Source of the DNA: Nitrospirota bacterium | GTDB lineage: Bacteria; Nitrospirota; JACRHJ01 | Length of the DNA stretch: 12,262 nt | Assembly (NCBI GenBank): GCA_021785055.1 | Contig: JAJYGS010000083.1 | Span: forward strand, 1-12,262 | Direction: 5' to 3' | Part shown: positions 5,343 through 11,433 of the stretch, one piece after another | Layout of the letters: the number at the start of each line of letters is the position of its first letter | Numbering within the stretch: the stretch's first letter is position 1 | Translations under genes and position numbers: made by a program | Notes under the pieces: model-generated | Told to the model about the DNA's origin: nothing | What the model saw: the letters and a program-made list of their open reading frames with translations, nothing else | Databases searched by the model: none

Positions 5343-6131
5343 ATGAAGAAGAAAATCTTGCTGTTCTTTTTTATCTTTTTTTTGCTTGGGTCGGCCCTGG
5401 CTCAGGCCGCCACATTGGGCTATATCCCGGTAACAGACGCCAATGGGAATCGGGGTTTTTGGGACGGGAAGACATTTATCCCGGAGTCGCAGCTTAAAAA
5501 AGTAACAAACGACAAAGGCGAAAAGGGCTACTATTCCGATGCGACTGGCTTTATTCCGGCGCCACAGGGAACCACGTCTTCTCTTCCGTCGTCTATTGTG
5601 GGCGGGGCAAAGGTTTTAGACCCGGTTGGGGCATCTGTCTTCTTTAAAGAGCTTCGCAAGGCCGCCGCGCAGGGACATGCGGATGCGCAATTTGGCCTTG
5701 GCGCGATGTATTACAAGGGTGAAGGTGTGTTGCAGGATTACAGTCAGGCCTTGTTCTGGTTTCGCAAGGCCGCCGCGCAGGGATATGCGGGTGCGCAATA
5801 TAACCTTGGCGTGATGTATCTCGATGGTGAAGGTGTGTTGCAGGATTACAGTCAGGCCTTGTTCTGGTTTCGCAAGGCCGCCGCGCAGGGATATGCGCAT
5901 GCGCAATATGACCTTGGCGTGATGTATGCCTTAGGGCGGGGTGTGTTGCAGGACATGGTTAAAGCGTATATGTGGTTTAATTTATCTGCCGCCAATGGAT
6001 ACGAATTAGCGAAAAAAGGCAGAAAATTAGTCGAAGACGGCATGACAACCAAGCAGGTCAATGAAGCGCAGGCACTGTCGCGCAAATGGCAGGCTAAACA
6101 CATGACGCCCGCTATCCCGGACAGTCAGTAG
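5343..6131 (+). CDS. Secreted Sel1-repeat (TPR-like) protein
   Basis: A 262-residue protein with a signal peptide: MKKK, a hydrophobic run of Leu and Phe, and a probable cut after ALAQA (about residue 22). A short region with GYIPVTDANGNRGFWDGKTFIP and KGYYSDATGFIP follows, a YIPV/GYYSD pattern that looks internally repeated. Then come three 36-residue Sel1-like repeats (roughly residues 105-212) starting KAAAQG(Y/H)A.AQ..LG.MY..G.GVLQD, and a diverged fourth (LSAANGYELA...). Sel1 repeats form helical solenoids that bind other proteins; location is probably periplasmic. I chose the ATG at 5343 because GGGAG lies five bases upstream; an in-frame GTG at 5337 would remove that spacing. The partner is unknown. 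The gene stands alone and converges on rplQ. Confidence 0.85.
   Translation: MKKKILLFFFIFFLLGSALAQAATLGYIPVTDANGNRGFWDGKTFIPESQLKKVTNDKGEKGYYSDATGFIPAPQGTTSSLPSSIVGGAKVLDPVGASVFFKELRKAAAQGHADAQFGLGAMYYKGEGVLQDYSQALFWFRKAAAQGYAGAQYNLGVMYLDGEGVLQDYSQALFWFRKAAAQGYAHAQYDLGVMYALGRGVLQDMVKAYMWFNLSAANGYELAKKGRKLVEDGMTTKQVNEAQALSRKWQAKHMTPAIPDSQ
5655..5978 (+). repeat. Three in-frame 108-bp tandem repeats encoding Sel1 units
   Basis: Units begin at 5655, 5763 and 5871, 108 bp apart. A 72-bp block is identical between 5718-5789 and 5826-5897, spanning the end of one unit and the start of the next. The third unit's second half has diverged. Identity down to wobble positions points to recent duplication or gene conversion. 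Confidence 0.9.
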
Positions 6132-6136
6132 ATATT

Positions 6137-6176
6137 TAAATCAAAAGCCCCCGCTTTCACGGGGGCTTTTGATTTA
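6137..6176. terminator. Bidirectional terminator between the Sel1 gene and rplQ
   Basis: A perfect 17-bp stem with arms 6137-6153 and 6160-6176 and a 6-nt loop CTTTCA. The core is GCCCCCG/CGGGGGC flanked by AAAA and TTTT, so it works as an intrinsic terminator on both strands. It starts 6 bases after the Sel1 stop and ends 12 bases after the rplQ stop on the other strand. Confidence 0.92.
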
Positions 6177-6187
6177 TCAGCTTTTGT

Positions 6188-6766
6188 TTATGCTTCCGGT
6201 TTCTTCTCTTCGGCGGGGGATTCCGCTTCCGGGGCCGGAGTCTCGGATTCCGCAGGGGCTTCGGCCTTTGCTACCGTTTCGGCGGGCGCGGCCTCAACCG
6301 GCGCTTCTTCCTTCTTCTTCCTGCCGCGCTTAGGCTTCTCGGCGGCAACTTCTGCCGGGGCCGGGGCTGCCGCAACCGGGGCGGCTTCCTTTTTCGCCTT
6401 AGGCGCGCCTTCCTTGTCCACCAGCTCGATTATCGCCATCGAGGCGGAATCGCCCAGACGCACGCGGGACTTTATGACCCTCGTGTATCCGCCGTTACGT
6501 TCTGCGGAGCGCGGCGCAATCTCGCTGAAGAGCTTCGCGACGACATCGCGGCTCTGGATGTAGGAGAACGCCATCCTCTTCGCGTTTAAGTCGCCCTTCT
6601 TGCCCAGGGTGATCATTTTGTCCGCGATGCCCCGGATTTCCTTGGCCTTCGCCTCGGTCGTCTCGATATGCCCGTGCTCCAGGAGAGATGTCACGAGGTT
6701 CCTGAAAAGAGCCTTCCTGTGGCTCGAATTCCTGCCGAACTGCCTTCCCGCAAGCCTGTGTCGCAT
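6188..6766 (-). CDS. rplQ: 50S ribosomal protein L17 with a long Ala/Pro/Glu/Lys-rich C-terminal tail
   Basis: Residues 1-117 are a complete L17, a large-subunit protein near the peptide exit region: MRHR...GR...HRKALFRNLVTSLLEHGHIETTEAKAKE, IADKMITLGKKGDLNAKRMAFSYI and a C-terminal GGYTRVIKSRVRLGDSASMAIIELV. The remaining 75 residues (118-192) are low-complexity, made mostly of Ala, Pro, Glu and Lys, with a basic island KPKRGRKKK (144-152) followed by an acidic stretch. E. coli L17 is 127 residues, so the tail is a real extension; tails of this kind occur in some lineages. The ATG at 6766 has AAGGA eight bases upstream. Last gene of the alpha operon, 17 bases after rpoA. Confidence 0.95.
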   Translation of the reverse strand: MRHRLAGRQFGRNSSHRKALFRNLVTSLLEHGHIETTEAKAKEIRGIADKMITLGKKGDLNAKRMAFSYIQSRDVVAKLFSEIAPRSAERNGGYTRVIKSRVRLGDSASMAIIELVDKEGAPKAKKEAAPVAAAPAPAEVAAEKPKRGRKKKEEAPVEAAPAETVAKAEAPAESETPAPEAESPAEEKKPEA

Positions 6767-6783
6767 GAAATGTATCCTTCCCT

Positions 6784-7791
6784 TTATACGTTCTTCTGCA
6801 GCGACTTTTCGTACGCCTTGAGTTTTTCGTTGTCTATCTTCATCCCGAATGAAAGCCCCATCTCCGAGAGTATCTCCTTTATTTCGTTCAAGGATTTCCT
6901 GCCGAAATTCTTGGTCTTCAGCATCTCGCCCTCGGACTTCTGAACCAGATCCGAGATGTTCTTTATGTTGGCGTTCTTCAGGCAGTTGGCCGAGCGGACG
7001 GAGAGCTCAAGCTCGTTAACGCTCCTGAGGAGGTTCTCGTTGAACTTGTCCTCGACCTCCTCCGCCTCGGTTTCTATAATCTCGCCTTCTTCCTCGAAGT
7101 TGATGAATATGCCCAGATGGTCCTTTAAAATTTTCGCGGCGTATGCGACCGCATCGTCCGGGCGAACGCTCCCGTCCGTAACAACTTCCATAATCAGCTT
7201 GTCGTAGTCGGTCTCCTGGCCTACGCGCGCGCTTTCCACCCAGAAGTTGACCTTCTGGATGGGCGAGTATATCGAGTCCACCGGGATAACGCCTATCGGC
7301 ATATCCGGCTCCTTGTTCTTCTCGGAAGACACATAGCCGCGGCCCTTCTTCACAGTCATCTCTATCGTGAAGCGGGTGTCCTTGTCAAGCGTCGCTATCA
7401 GGAGGTCCGGGGTCAATATTTCTATGTCCGAGTCCGTGTCGATATGGGAGCCGTAGACCGCGCCGGGACCTTCGACGTCTATCGTAATGGTCTTAGACTT
7501 GTCGGTATGCATCTTGAAGCGGAGCTTCTTTATATTTAATATTATGTCCGTGACGTCTTCGACAACCCCAGGCACGGAAGAGAACTCGTGCAGGACGTTC
7601 TCTATCCTTATTGAGGTAACGGCAGCGCCTTCCAGCGAAGACAGCAATACCCTGCGGAGCGAATTTCCGATGGTCGTGCCGAAACCCCGCTCGAAGGGTT
7701 CCGCGCTGAACTTGCCGTATGTGTTCGTCAGCGAATCCGCCTCGAACTCCAGCTTTTTGGGGATCTGGAATCCCTTTAGCTTCATTGTCAT
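6784..7791 (-). CDS. rpoA: DNA-directed RNA polymerase subunit alpha
   Basis: A complete alpha subunit of 335 residues (E. coli 329). The N-terminal domain, which dimerises and nucleates RNA polymerase assembly, contains ERGFGTTIGNSLRRVLLSSLEGAAVTSIRI and VPGVVEDVTDIILNIKKL. A glutamate-rich linker (EEEGEIIETEAEEVED) leads to the C-terminal domain that contacts promoter UP elements and activators, with ELSVRSANCLKNANIKNISDLVQKS and KNFGRKSLNEIKEILSEMGL. I chose the ATG at 7791 because AGGAGAGG (7802-7795) is well spaced for it; an in-frame TTG at 7794 and ATG at 7785 are less likely. It lies 74 bases after rpsD, as in the canonical alpha operon. Confidence 0.97.
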   Translation of the reverse strand: MTMKLKGFQIPKKLEFEADSLTNTYGKFSAEPFERGFGTTIGNSLRRVLLSSLEGAAVTSIRIENVLHEFSSVPGVVEDVTDIILNIKKLRFKMHTDKSKTITIDVEGPGAVYGSHIDTDSDIEILTPDLLIATLDKDTRFTIEMTVKKGRGYVSSEKNKEPDMPIGVIPVDSIYSPIQKVNFWVESARVGQETDYDKLIMEVVTDGSVRPDDAVAYAAKILKDHLGIFINFEEEGEIIETEAEEVEDKFNENLLRSVNELELSVRSANCLKNANIKNISDLVQKSEGEMLKTKNFGRKSLNEIKEILSEMGLSFGMKIDNEKLKAYEKSLQKNV

Positions 7792-7829
7792 CAACCTCTC
7801 CTTGTCGGTTTCTTTGAAACTCTAAAAGG

Positions 7830-7857
7830 AGACCGGGAGCCTTATTGCCCCTGGTCT
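7830..7857 (-). promoter_or_regulatory. Hairpin in the rpsD-rpoA spacer, possible weak attenuator
   Basis: On the transcribed strand, AGACC, a bulged A and GGG pair with CCC and GGTCT around an 11-nt loop, and CCTTTT follows. It could partly terminate transcription or set rpoA expression relative to rpsD, but the T-tract is short. Confidence 0.3.
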
Positions 7858-7865
7858 TTCCTTCT

Positions 7866-8492
7866 TTATTTCGAGTAAAGCTCGACTATGAGGTTCTCAT
7901 TTATAGGCAATGCGATGTCCTCCCTCGAAGGCGCGGACAGGACTTTTCCCTTCAGGTTCTGCTTGTCCAACTCCAGCCAGCCCGGTAGTCCCTTCCTGTC
8001 CATAGCCGCCGCCAGTTCCTGGAACCTGCGCGACGCCTTGCTCTTCTCGTTCAGGGATATTTCGTCCCCGGCCTTCACAATATAGGAAGGTATGTTGACC
8101 GTCCTGCCGTTGACCAGGAAATGCCCGTGGGAAACAAGGGATCTCGCTTCTTTCCGAGAGGCTCCGAGACCTATCCTGAATATGACGTTATCGAGCCTGC
8201 GCTCAAGGAGCTGCAACAGATTTTCGCCCGTCACGCCCTTCATGCGGGCGGCCTTGAGGTAATAGCCCCGGAACTGCTGTTCCAGAACGCCGTAAATCCG
8301 GCGAACCTTCTGCTTCTCGCGGAGCTGCACGCCGTAGTCCGATACCTTGGCCCTGCCCTGCCCATGCTGTCCGGGCGCATAAGTCCTTCGCTCCACCGAG
8401 CATTTCTCGGTAAAACAACGGTCGCCTTTCAAAAAGAGCTTGATGGTCTCCCTCCTGCACTGTCGGCAGACAGGACCCGTATATCTCGCCAA
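7866..8492 (-). CDS. rpsD: 30S ribosomal protein S4 (zinc-binding form), TTG start
   Basis: A complete S4 of 208 residues, a primary 16S rRNA-binding assembly protein. It has the N-terminal zinc-finger form with Cys at 9, 12, 26 and 31, as in the Thermus protein, followed by YAPGQHG, DYGVQLREKQKVRRIYG and LLERRLDNVIFRIG. The S4 RNA-binding fold carries ARSLVSHGHFLVNGRTVNIPSY, and the C-terminus is INENLIVELYSK. The start codon is TTG (8492-8490), fixed by the conserved MARYTGPVC and by AGGAGGG (8504-8498) five bases upstream. In other bacteria S4 represses its own operon translationally, and the leader just upstream folds in a way that could allow this. Confidence 0.97.
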   Translation of the reverse strand: MARYTGPVCRQCRRETIKLFLKGDRCFTEKCSVERRTYAPGQHGQGRAKVSDYGVQLREKQKVRRIYGVLEQQFRGYYLKAARMKGVTGENLLQLLERRLDNVIFRIGLGASRKEARSLVSHGHFLVNGRTVNIPSYIVKAGDEISLNEKSKASRRFQELAAAMDRKGLPGWLELDKQNLKGKVLSAPSREDIALPINENLIVELYSK

Positions 8493-8497
8493 AATTT

Positions 8498-8530
8498 CCC
8501 TCCTGTGCGGGAGGACACGCAGGTCCTCTC
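8498..8530 (-). promoter_or_regulatory. Candidate rpsD leader switch: two mutually exclusive hairpins over the Shine-Dalgarno
   Basis: On the mRNA strand, hairpin A pairs GAGGAC (8528-8523) with GTCCTC (8516-8511) around a 6-nt loop. Hairpin B pairs CCTCC (8514-8510) with GGAGG (8503-8499), which is the rpsD Shine-Dalgarno, around loop CGCACA, plus a U-G pair. The two share 8514-8511, so only one can form; A leaves the ribosome binding site free and B hides it. S4 or another ligand choosing between them is inference. Confidence 0.45.
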
Positions 8531-8565
8531 CTACAATTTTGTAGGGGCCGCCATGTGTAGGCCCC
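8531..8565. repeat. Adjacent inverted repeats in the rpsK-rpsD spacer
   Basis: CTACAA-TT-TTGTAG (8531-8544) is immediately followed by GGGGCC (8544-8549), a 10-nt loop and GGCCCC (8560-8565). They may be a small dispersed repeat or part of the rpsD leader structure. No second copy is present in the window. Confidence 0.45.
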
Positions 8566-8575
8566 GAAATTTATG

Positions 8576-8968
8576 TTAAACCCTTCGCCTCTTGGGCGGT
8601 CTACACCCGTTGTGCGGTATGGGTGTAACGTCCCGTATCGCCGAAATATCCAGTCCCGCGGATTGAAGGGCCCTTATAGCGGATTCCCTGCCGGCGCCCG
8701 GCCCCTTCACCCAGACCTCGACGCTCCTCATACCCTGATCCATCGCCTTTTTCCCGGCGTTCTCAGAGGCCATCTGTGCAGCAAATGGGGTGCTCTTCCT
8801 GGAGCCTTTGAAACCCTGGTTGCCGGCGCTCGACCAGCATACGACGTTGCCGTTCTGGTCGGTTATGGATACGATTGTGTTGTTGAAGGATGCGAAGATA
8901 TGCGCCACCCCTGTCGGGATGTTCTTCTTCTCCTTCTTCGGGCCGCCTCTCTTGGTAGGTCCAGCCAT
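8576..8968 (-). CDS. rpsK: 30S ribosomal protein S11
   Basis: A complete S11 of 130 residues, a platform protein of the small subunit that binds 16S rRNA. Landmarks are GVAHIFASFNNTIVSITDQNGNV, WSSAGNQGFKGSRKSTPFAAQMA, VEVWVKGPGAGRESAIRALQ, and the invariant C-terminus DVTPIPHNGCRPPKRRRV. The basic N-terminus (TKRGGPKKEKKN) is normal. The ATG at 8968 has a strong AGGAGGT four bases upstream. It lies 123 bases after rpsM, an unusually wide gap for this operon, and 83 bases before rpsD. Confidence 0.97.
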   Translation of the reverse strand: MAGPTKRGGPKKEKKNIPTGVAHIFASFNNTIVSITDQNGNVVCWSSAGNQGFKGSRKSTPFAAQMASENAGKKAMDQGMRSVEVWVKGPGAGRESAIRALQSAGLDISAIRDVTPIPHNGCRPPKRRRV

Positions 8969-8995
8969 TTTACCTCCTGATTTTCGTTAAATACC

Positions 8996-9073
8996 GTGAT
9001 TCGTATTCTTAAAAAAACCGCAATTCGCGTTCGTTGCCGCGTTCGTCAAAAGCATTTCATGAACACGCATCAC
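8996..9073. repeat. Imperfect inverted repeat and CGAAC-type short repeats in the rpsM-rpsK spacer
   Basis: The 13-mer at 8996-9008 is complementary at 11 of 13 positions to 9061-9073. Short motifs of the type CACGAAC and GTTCGT recur through the spacer (CACGAACCACGAAC at 9071-9084, and GCGTTCGTTGCCGCGTTCGT before that). This looks like a decayed short-repeat insertion. Confidence 0.35.
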
Positions 9074-9091
9074 GAACCACGAACATGGTTC

Positions 9092-9469
9092 TTACTTCAC
9101 GGCCTTTTTCTTGCCGGCGACAGTGCGTTTCGGCCCCTTGCGGGTGCGCGCGTTCGTCTTTGTCCTCTGGCCGCGGACAGGCATTCCGCGCCTGTGACGA
9201 AGACCTCTGTAGCAACCGATGTCCATAAGCCTTTTGATGGCCATGGTGCGATCCCTGCGAAGGTCGCCCTCAACCTTAAAAGACCTGTCGATTACTTCCC
9301 TGAGGCGATTCACCTCCGCTTCGGTAAGGTTCTTGACCCTCGTGTCAGGGCTTACCCCCGCTTCTGCCAGGATTTTATGAGATGAGGCGCGTCCTATCCC
9401 GAATATGTAGGTAAGGCCAATCTCAACCCTTTTTTCCCTTGGCAGGTCTACGCCTGCAATCCTTGCCAA
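9092..9469 (-). CDS. rpsM: 30S ribosomal protein S13, TTG start
   Basis: A complete S13 of 125 residues, located in the small-subunit head where it contacts the large subunit and the P-site tRNA. Landmarks are MARIAGVDLPREKRVEIGLTYIFGIG at the start, LTEAEVNRLREVI, EGDLRRDRTMAIKRLMDIGCYRGLRHRRGMPVRGQRTKTNARTRKGP, and a basic C-terminal tail VAGKKKAVK. The start codon is TTG (9469-9467), fixed by the conserved ARIAGVDLP and a GGAGGGG just upstream; no in-frame ATG or GTG is close. It follows rpmJ by 22 bases. Confidence 0.97.
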   Translation of the reverse strand: MARIAGVDLPREKRVEIGLTYIFGIGRASSHKILAEAGVSPDTRVKNLTEAEVNRLREVIDRSFKVEGDLRRDRTMAIKRLMDIGCYRGLRHRRGMPVRGQRTKTNARTRKGPKRTVAGKKKAVK

Positions 9470-9491
9470 TGCACCCCTCCTTGGGCCGGTG

Positions 9492-9605
9492 TTAACCCTG
9501 CCGCTGTTTGTGTCTCGGATTCACGCAAATGACCCGAACCGTACCTTTCCTCTTTATGATCTTGCACTTGTCGCAGATCTTTTTTACCGACGAACGGACT
9601 TTCAT
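9492..9605 (-). CDS. rpmJ: 50S ribosomal protein L36 (zinc-binding form)
   Basis: A complete 37-residue L36: MKVRSSVKKICDKCKIIKRK, then KGTVRVICVNPRHKQRQG. The zinc ribbon is intact with Cys11, Cys14, Cys27 and His32, so this is the zinc-binding form and not the zinc-independent paralog. L36 binds 23S rRNA late in assembly. The ATG at 9605 has GAGGG eight bases upstream. It sits between infA (93-base gap) and rpsM (22-base gap), its canonical place. Confidence 0.97.
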   Translation of the reverse strand: MKVRSSVKKICDKCKIIKRKGTVRVICVNPRHKQRQG

Positions 9606-9698
9606 GGTTGAACCCTCTTATTTTAACCTGTGCGGGCAAACGGCCTGTTGAGCAATATGCACCCGCTTTAATTGTCCGGGCCCCCTTGTCCAGCCCCT

Positions 9699-9917
9699 TT
9701 ATTTGAACCTGTATGTTATCCTGCCCCTGGTCAAGTCATAGGGGGAAAGTTCAACTGTAACCTTGTCGCCCGGAAGTATCTTGATGAAGTGCATCCTCAT
9801 TTTCCCGGAAATATGAGCGAGCACAACATGTCCGTTGTCGAGCTCCACCCGGAACATCGCGTTCGGCAGGGTTTCAAGTATCTTGCCCTGCACTTCAATC
9901 GCGTCTTCCTTGGCCAT
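9699..9917 (-). CDS. infA: Translation initiation factor IF-1
   Basis: A complete 72-residue IF-1, a single S1/OB-fold protein that binds the ribosomal A site during initiation. It begins MAKEDAIEVQGKILETLPNA, continues MFRVELDNGHVVLAHISGKMRMHFIKILPGDKV, and ends TVELSPYDLTRGRITYRFK. I chose the ATG at 9917: it gives exactly the usual family length and has AAAGGA just upstream. An in-frame ATG at 9941 would add eight residues but has no ribosome binding site. It lies 115 bases after map. Confidence 0.97.
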   Translation of the reverse strand: MAKEDAIEVQGKILETLPNAMFRVELDNGHVVLAHISGKMRMHFIKILPGDKVTVELSPYDLTRGRITYRFK

Positions 9918-9990
9918 TAGGTTCCTTTGTTTTTCGGTCATTATGGTACGGCTATAAACATATTCAGGCCGCCGGTCATTTCACATCGCA

Positions 9991-10068
9991 GTCAATATTG
10001 CCGGACTCGCTTACCGGCGCGCAAGTGCCCCCTTATGCTGCCGTCAATATTACCGGCCCGCTTTCGGT
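9991..10068. repeat. Imperfect direct repeat of the map 3' end
   Basis: GTCAATATT-x-CCGG-x-C..CGCTT occurs at 9991-10013 in the spacer and again at 10043-10064 inside the last codons of map, 52 bp apart, with few mismatches and one indel. It looks like a decayed partial duplication of the map 3' end. Confidence 0.4.
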
Positions 10069-10779
10069 GACCGCGATTGTATGTTCAAAATGGGCCGATG
10101 GCATCCGGTCTACCGTGACGGCGGTCCAGCCGTCTTTCATAATGACCGTGCCGGATTTCCCCATGTTTATCATCGGCTCAATTGCAATCGTCATTCCCGC
10201 CTTAAGTCTTGGCCCCTGCCCCGGATGGCCGAAGTTGGGAACCTGCGGCTCCTCGTGGAGGCTCCTGCCAATGCCGTGCCCGACAAACTCACGGACTACT
10301 GAATACCCGAAGGACTCGCTGTATACCTGCACTGCGTTGGATATGTCCGAAACGCGATTCCCGGGAACGGCTTTTTTTATACCCCTGTAAAGGGACTCCT
10401 CCGTCACTTCCAGGAGTTTTTTCAAATCAGGCGATATATCGCCGACCGGGACTGTTATGGCTGCGTCTCCGTAAAAGCCGTCGACCACCGCGCCGAGATC
10501 CAGTCCTATTATCTCCCCTTCCTTCAGAACCCTCTCGGAAGGAATCCCATGCACAACCACTTCGTTAATCGATGCGCACAGGCTTTTGGGATACCCTAAG
10601 TAACCCTTGAACGCCGGTTTCCCGCCGTGTTTTATTATATATTCCTCGGCTGCCGCATTCAGGCTCTCGGTAGTTACGCCAGGCTTTATGGTTTCCCTCA
10701 GCCTCGCCAGCGCCCCGGCGACTATCTTGCAGGCCGCCCGGATCTTCTCCACCTCTTCCGACGACTTCAGGATTATCAC
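10033..10779 (-). CDS. map: Methionine aminopeptidase, type I
   Basis: A complete 248-residue enzyme that removes the initiator methionine from nascent proteins. All five metal ligands are in place: D94 (GLDLGA), D105 (FYGDAA), H168 (VGHGIG), E201 (AIEPM) and E232 (FEHT), plus the catalytic H77 (VVVHGIP); each is offset by three from the E. coli numbering. Short type I form without an N-terminal zinc finger. The start codon is GTG (10779-10777), two bases after the adk stop, and its ribosome binding site GAAGGA lies in the last codons of adk, so translation is probably coupled. Confidence 0.97.
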   Translation of the reverse strand: MIILKSSEEVEKIRAACKIVAGALARLRETIKPGVTTESLNAAAEEYIIKHGGKPAFKGYLGYPKSLCASINEVVVHGIPSERVLKEGEIIGLDLGAVVDGFYGDAAITVPVGDISPDLKKLLEVTEESLYRGIKKAVPGNRVSDISNAVQVYSESFGYSVVREFVGHGIGRSLHEEPQVPNFGHPGQGPRLKAGMTIAIEPMINMGKSGTVIMKDGWTAVTVDRMPSAHFEHTIAVTESGPVILTAA

Positions 10780-10781
10780 TT

Positions 10782-11426
10782 CTATCCTTCGAGGGCTTTT
10801 ACCATCCTGTCGAGGATGACCTTCATGTCTCCGACGCCGTCGATCGCCGCCAGCATGCCTTTGTTCTTGTAATAGCCGATAAGCGGCGCGGTCGAGGCCA
10901 TGTATACCTTCAGGCGGTTCTTTATGGCTTCTTCCTTGTCGTCGTCCCTCTGATAGAGCTCGCCGCCGCAGGAGTCGCAGACGCCTTCCTTCTTCGAGGG
11001 CTTGAACATGACATGGTAGCCCGCCTGGCAGCTGCGGCAGGTCCTGCGCCCGCCAAGCCTCTTTACCAGCTCGGAATCAGGCACTTCTATCGAAAGCACC
11101 TTGTCTATCGGCGTCTTCATCTCGGCAAGGGCCTTGTCGAGCGTCTCCGCCTGCGGAACCGTCCTGGGAAAACCGTCCAGTATATAGCCTTTTTTGCAAT
11201 CGCTTTCCTTCAGGCGCTCCTTCACTATCCCGACAACAACCGAGTCCGGGACGAGCTCGCCCTTGTCCATATATTTCTTTGCCTCAAGACCAAGCGGAGT
11301 CTTGTCCGCAAGGTTCTTCCGGAGGATGTCGCCGGTCGATATCTGGGGTATACCGTATTTCTGAACCAAATCCTTCGCCTGCGTGCCTTTTCCAGCCCCC
11401 GGAGGGCCAAGCAATATAATTCTCAT
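10782..11426 (-). CDS. adk: Adenylate kinase, long form with Cys4 zinc lid
   Basis: A complete 214-residue adenylate kinase, which interconverts ATP + AMP and 2 ADP. It has the P-loop GPPGAGKGT (7-15), the AMP-binding ISTGDILRKNL (29-39), LDGFPRT (83-89), and the LID domain with four Cys at 130, 133, 150 and 153 (CRSC...CDSC), a structural zinc site. The DDDKEEAIKNRL segment follows. The ATG at 11426 lies seven bases after the secY stop; the purine-rich GGGGAGGAG at the end of secY is the likely ribosome binding site, somewhat distant. Its place between secY and map is typical. Confidence 0.97.
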   Translation of the reverse strand: MRIILLGPPGAGKGTQAKDLVQKYGIPQISTGDILRKNLADKTPLGLEAKKYMDKGELVPDSVVVGIVKERLKESDCKKGYILDGFPRTVPQAETLDKALAEMKTPIDKVLSIEVPDSELVKRLGGRRTCRSCQAGYHVMFKPSKKEGVCDSCGGELYQRDDDKEEAIKNRLKVYMASTAPLIGYYKNKGMLAAIDGVGDMKVILDRMVKALEG

Positions 11427-11433
11427 AATGGCT

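Noticed and set aside
5655..5978. CRISPR-like or minisatellite array
   Set aside because: Units are 108 bp, contiguous and in frame, encoding 36-residue Sel1 repeats; there are no spacers.
9918..9941. Longer IF-1 starting at the ATG at 9941
   Set aside because: It adds eight non-conserved residues, has no ribosome binding site, and the 9917 start gives the standard 72-residue protein.
9918..10032. Small gene between map and infA
   Set aside because: All minus-strand frames are closed by early stops and none shows a start with a ribosome binding site.
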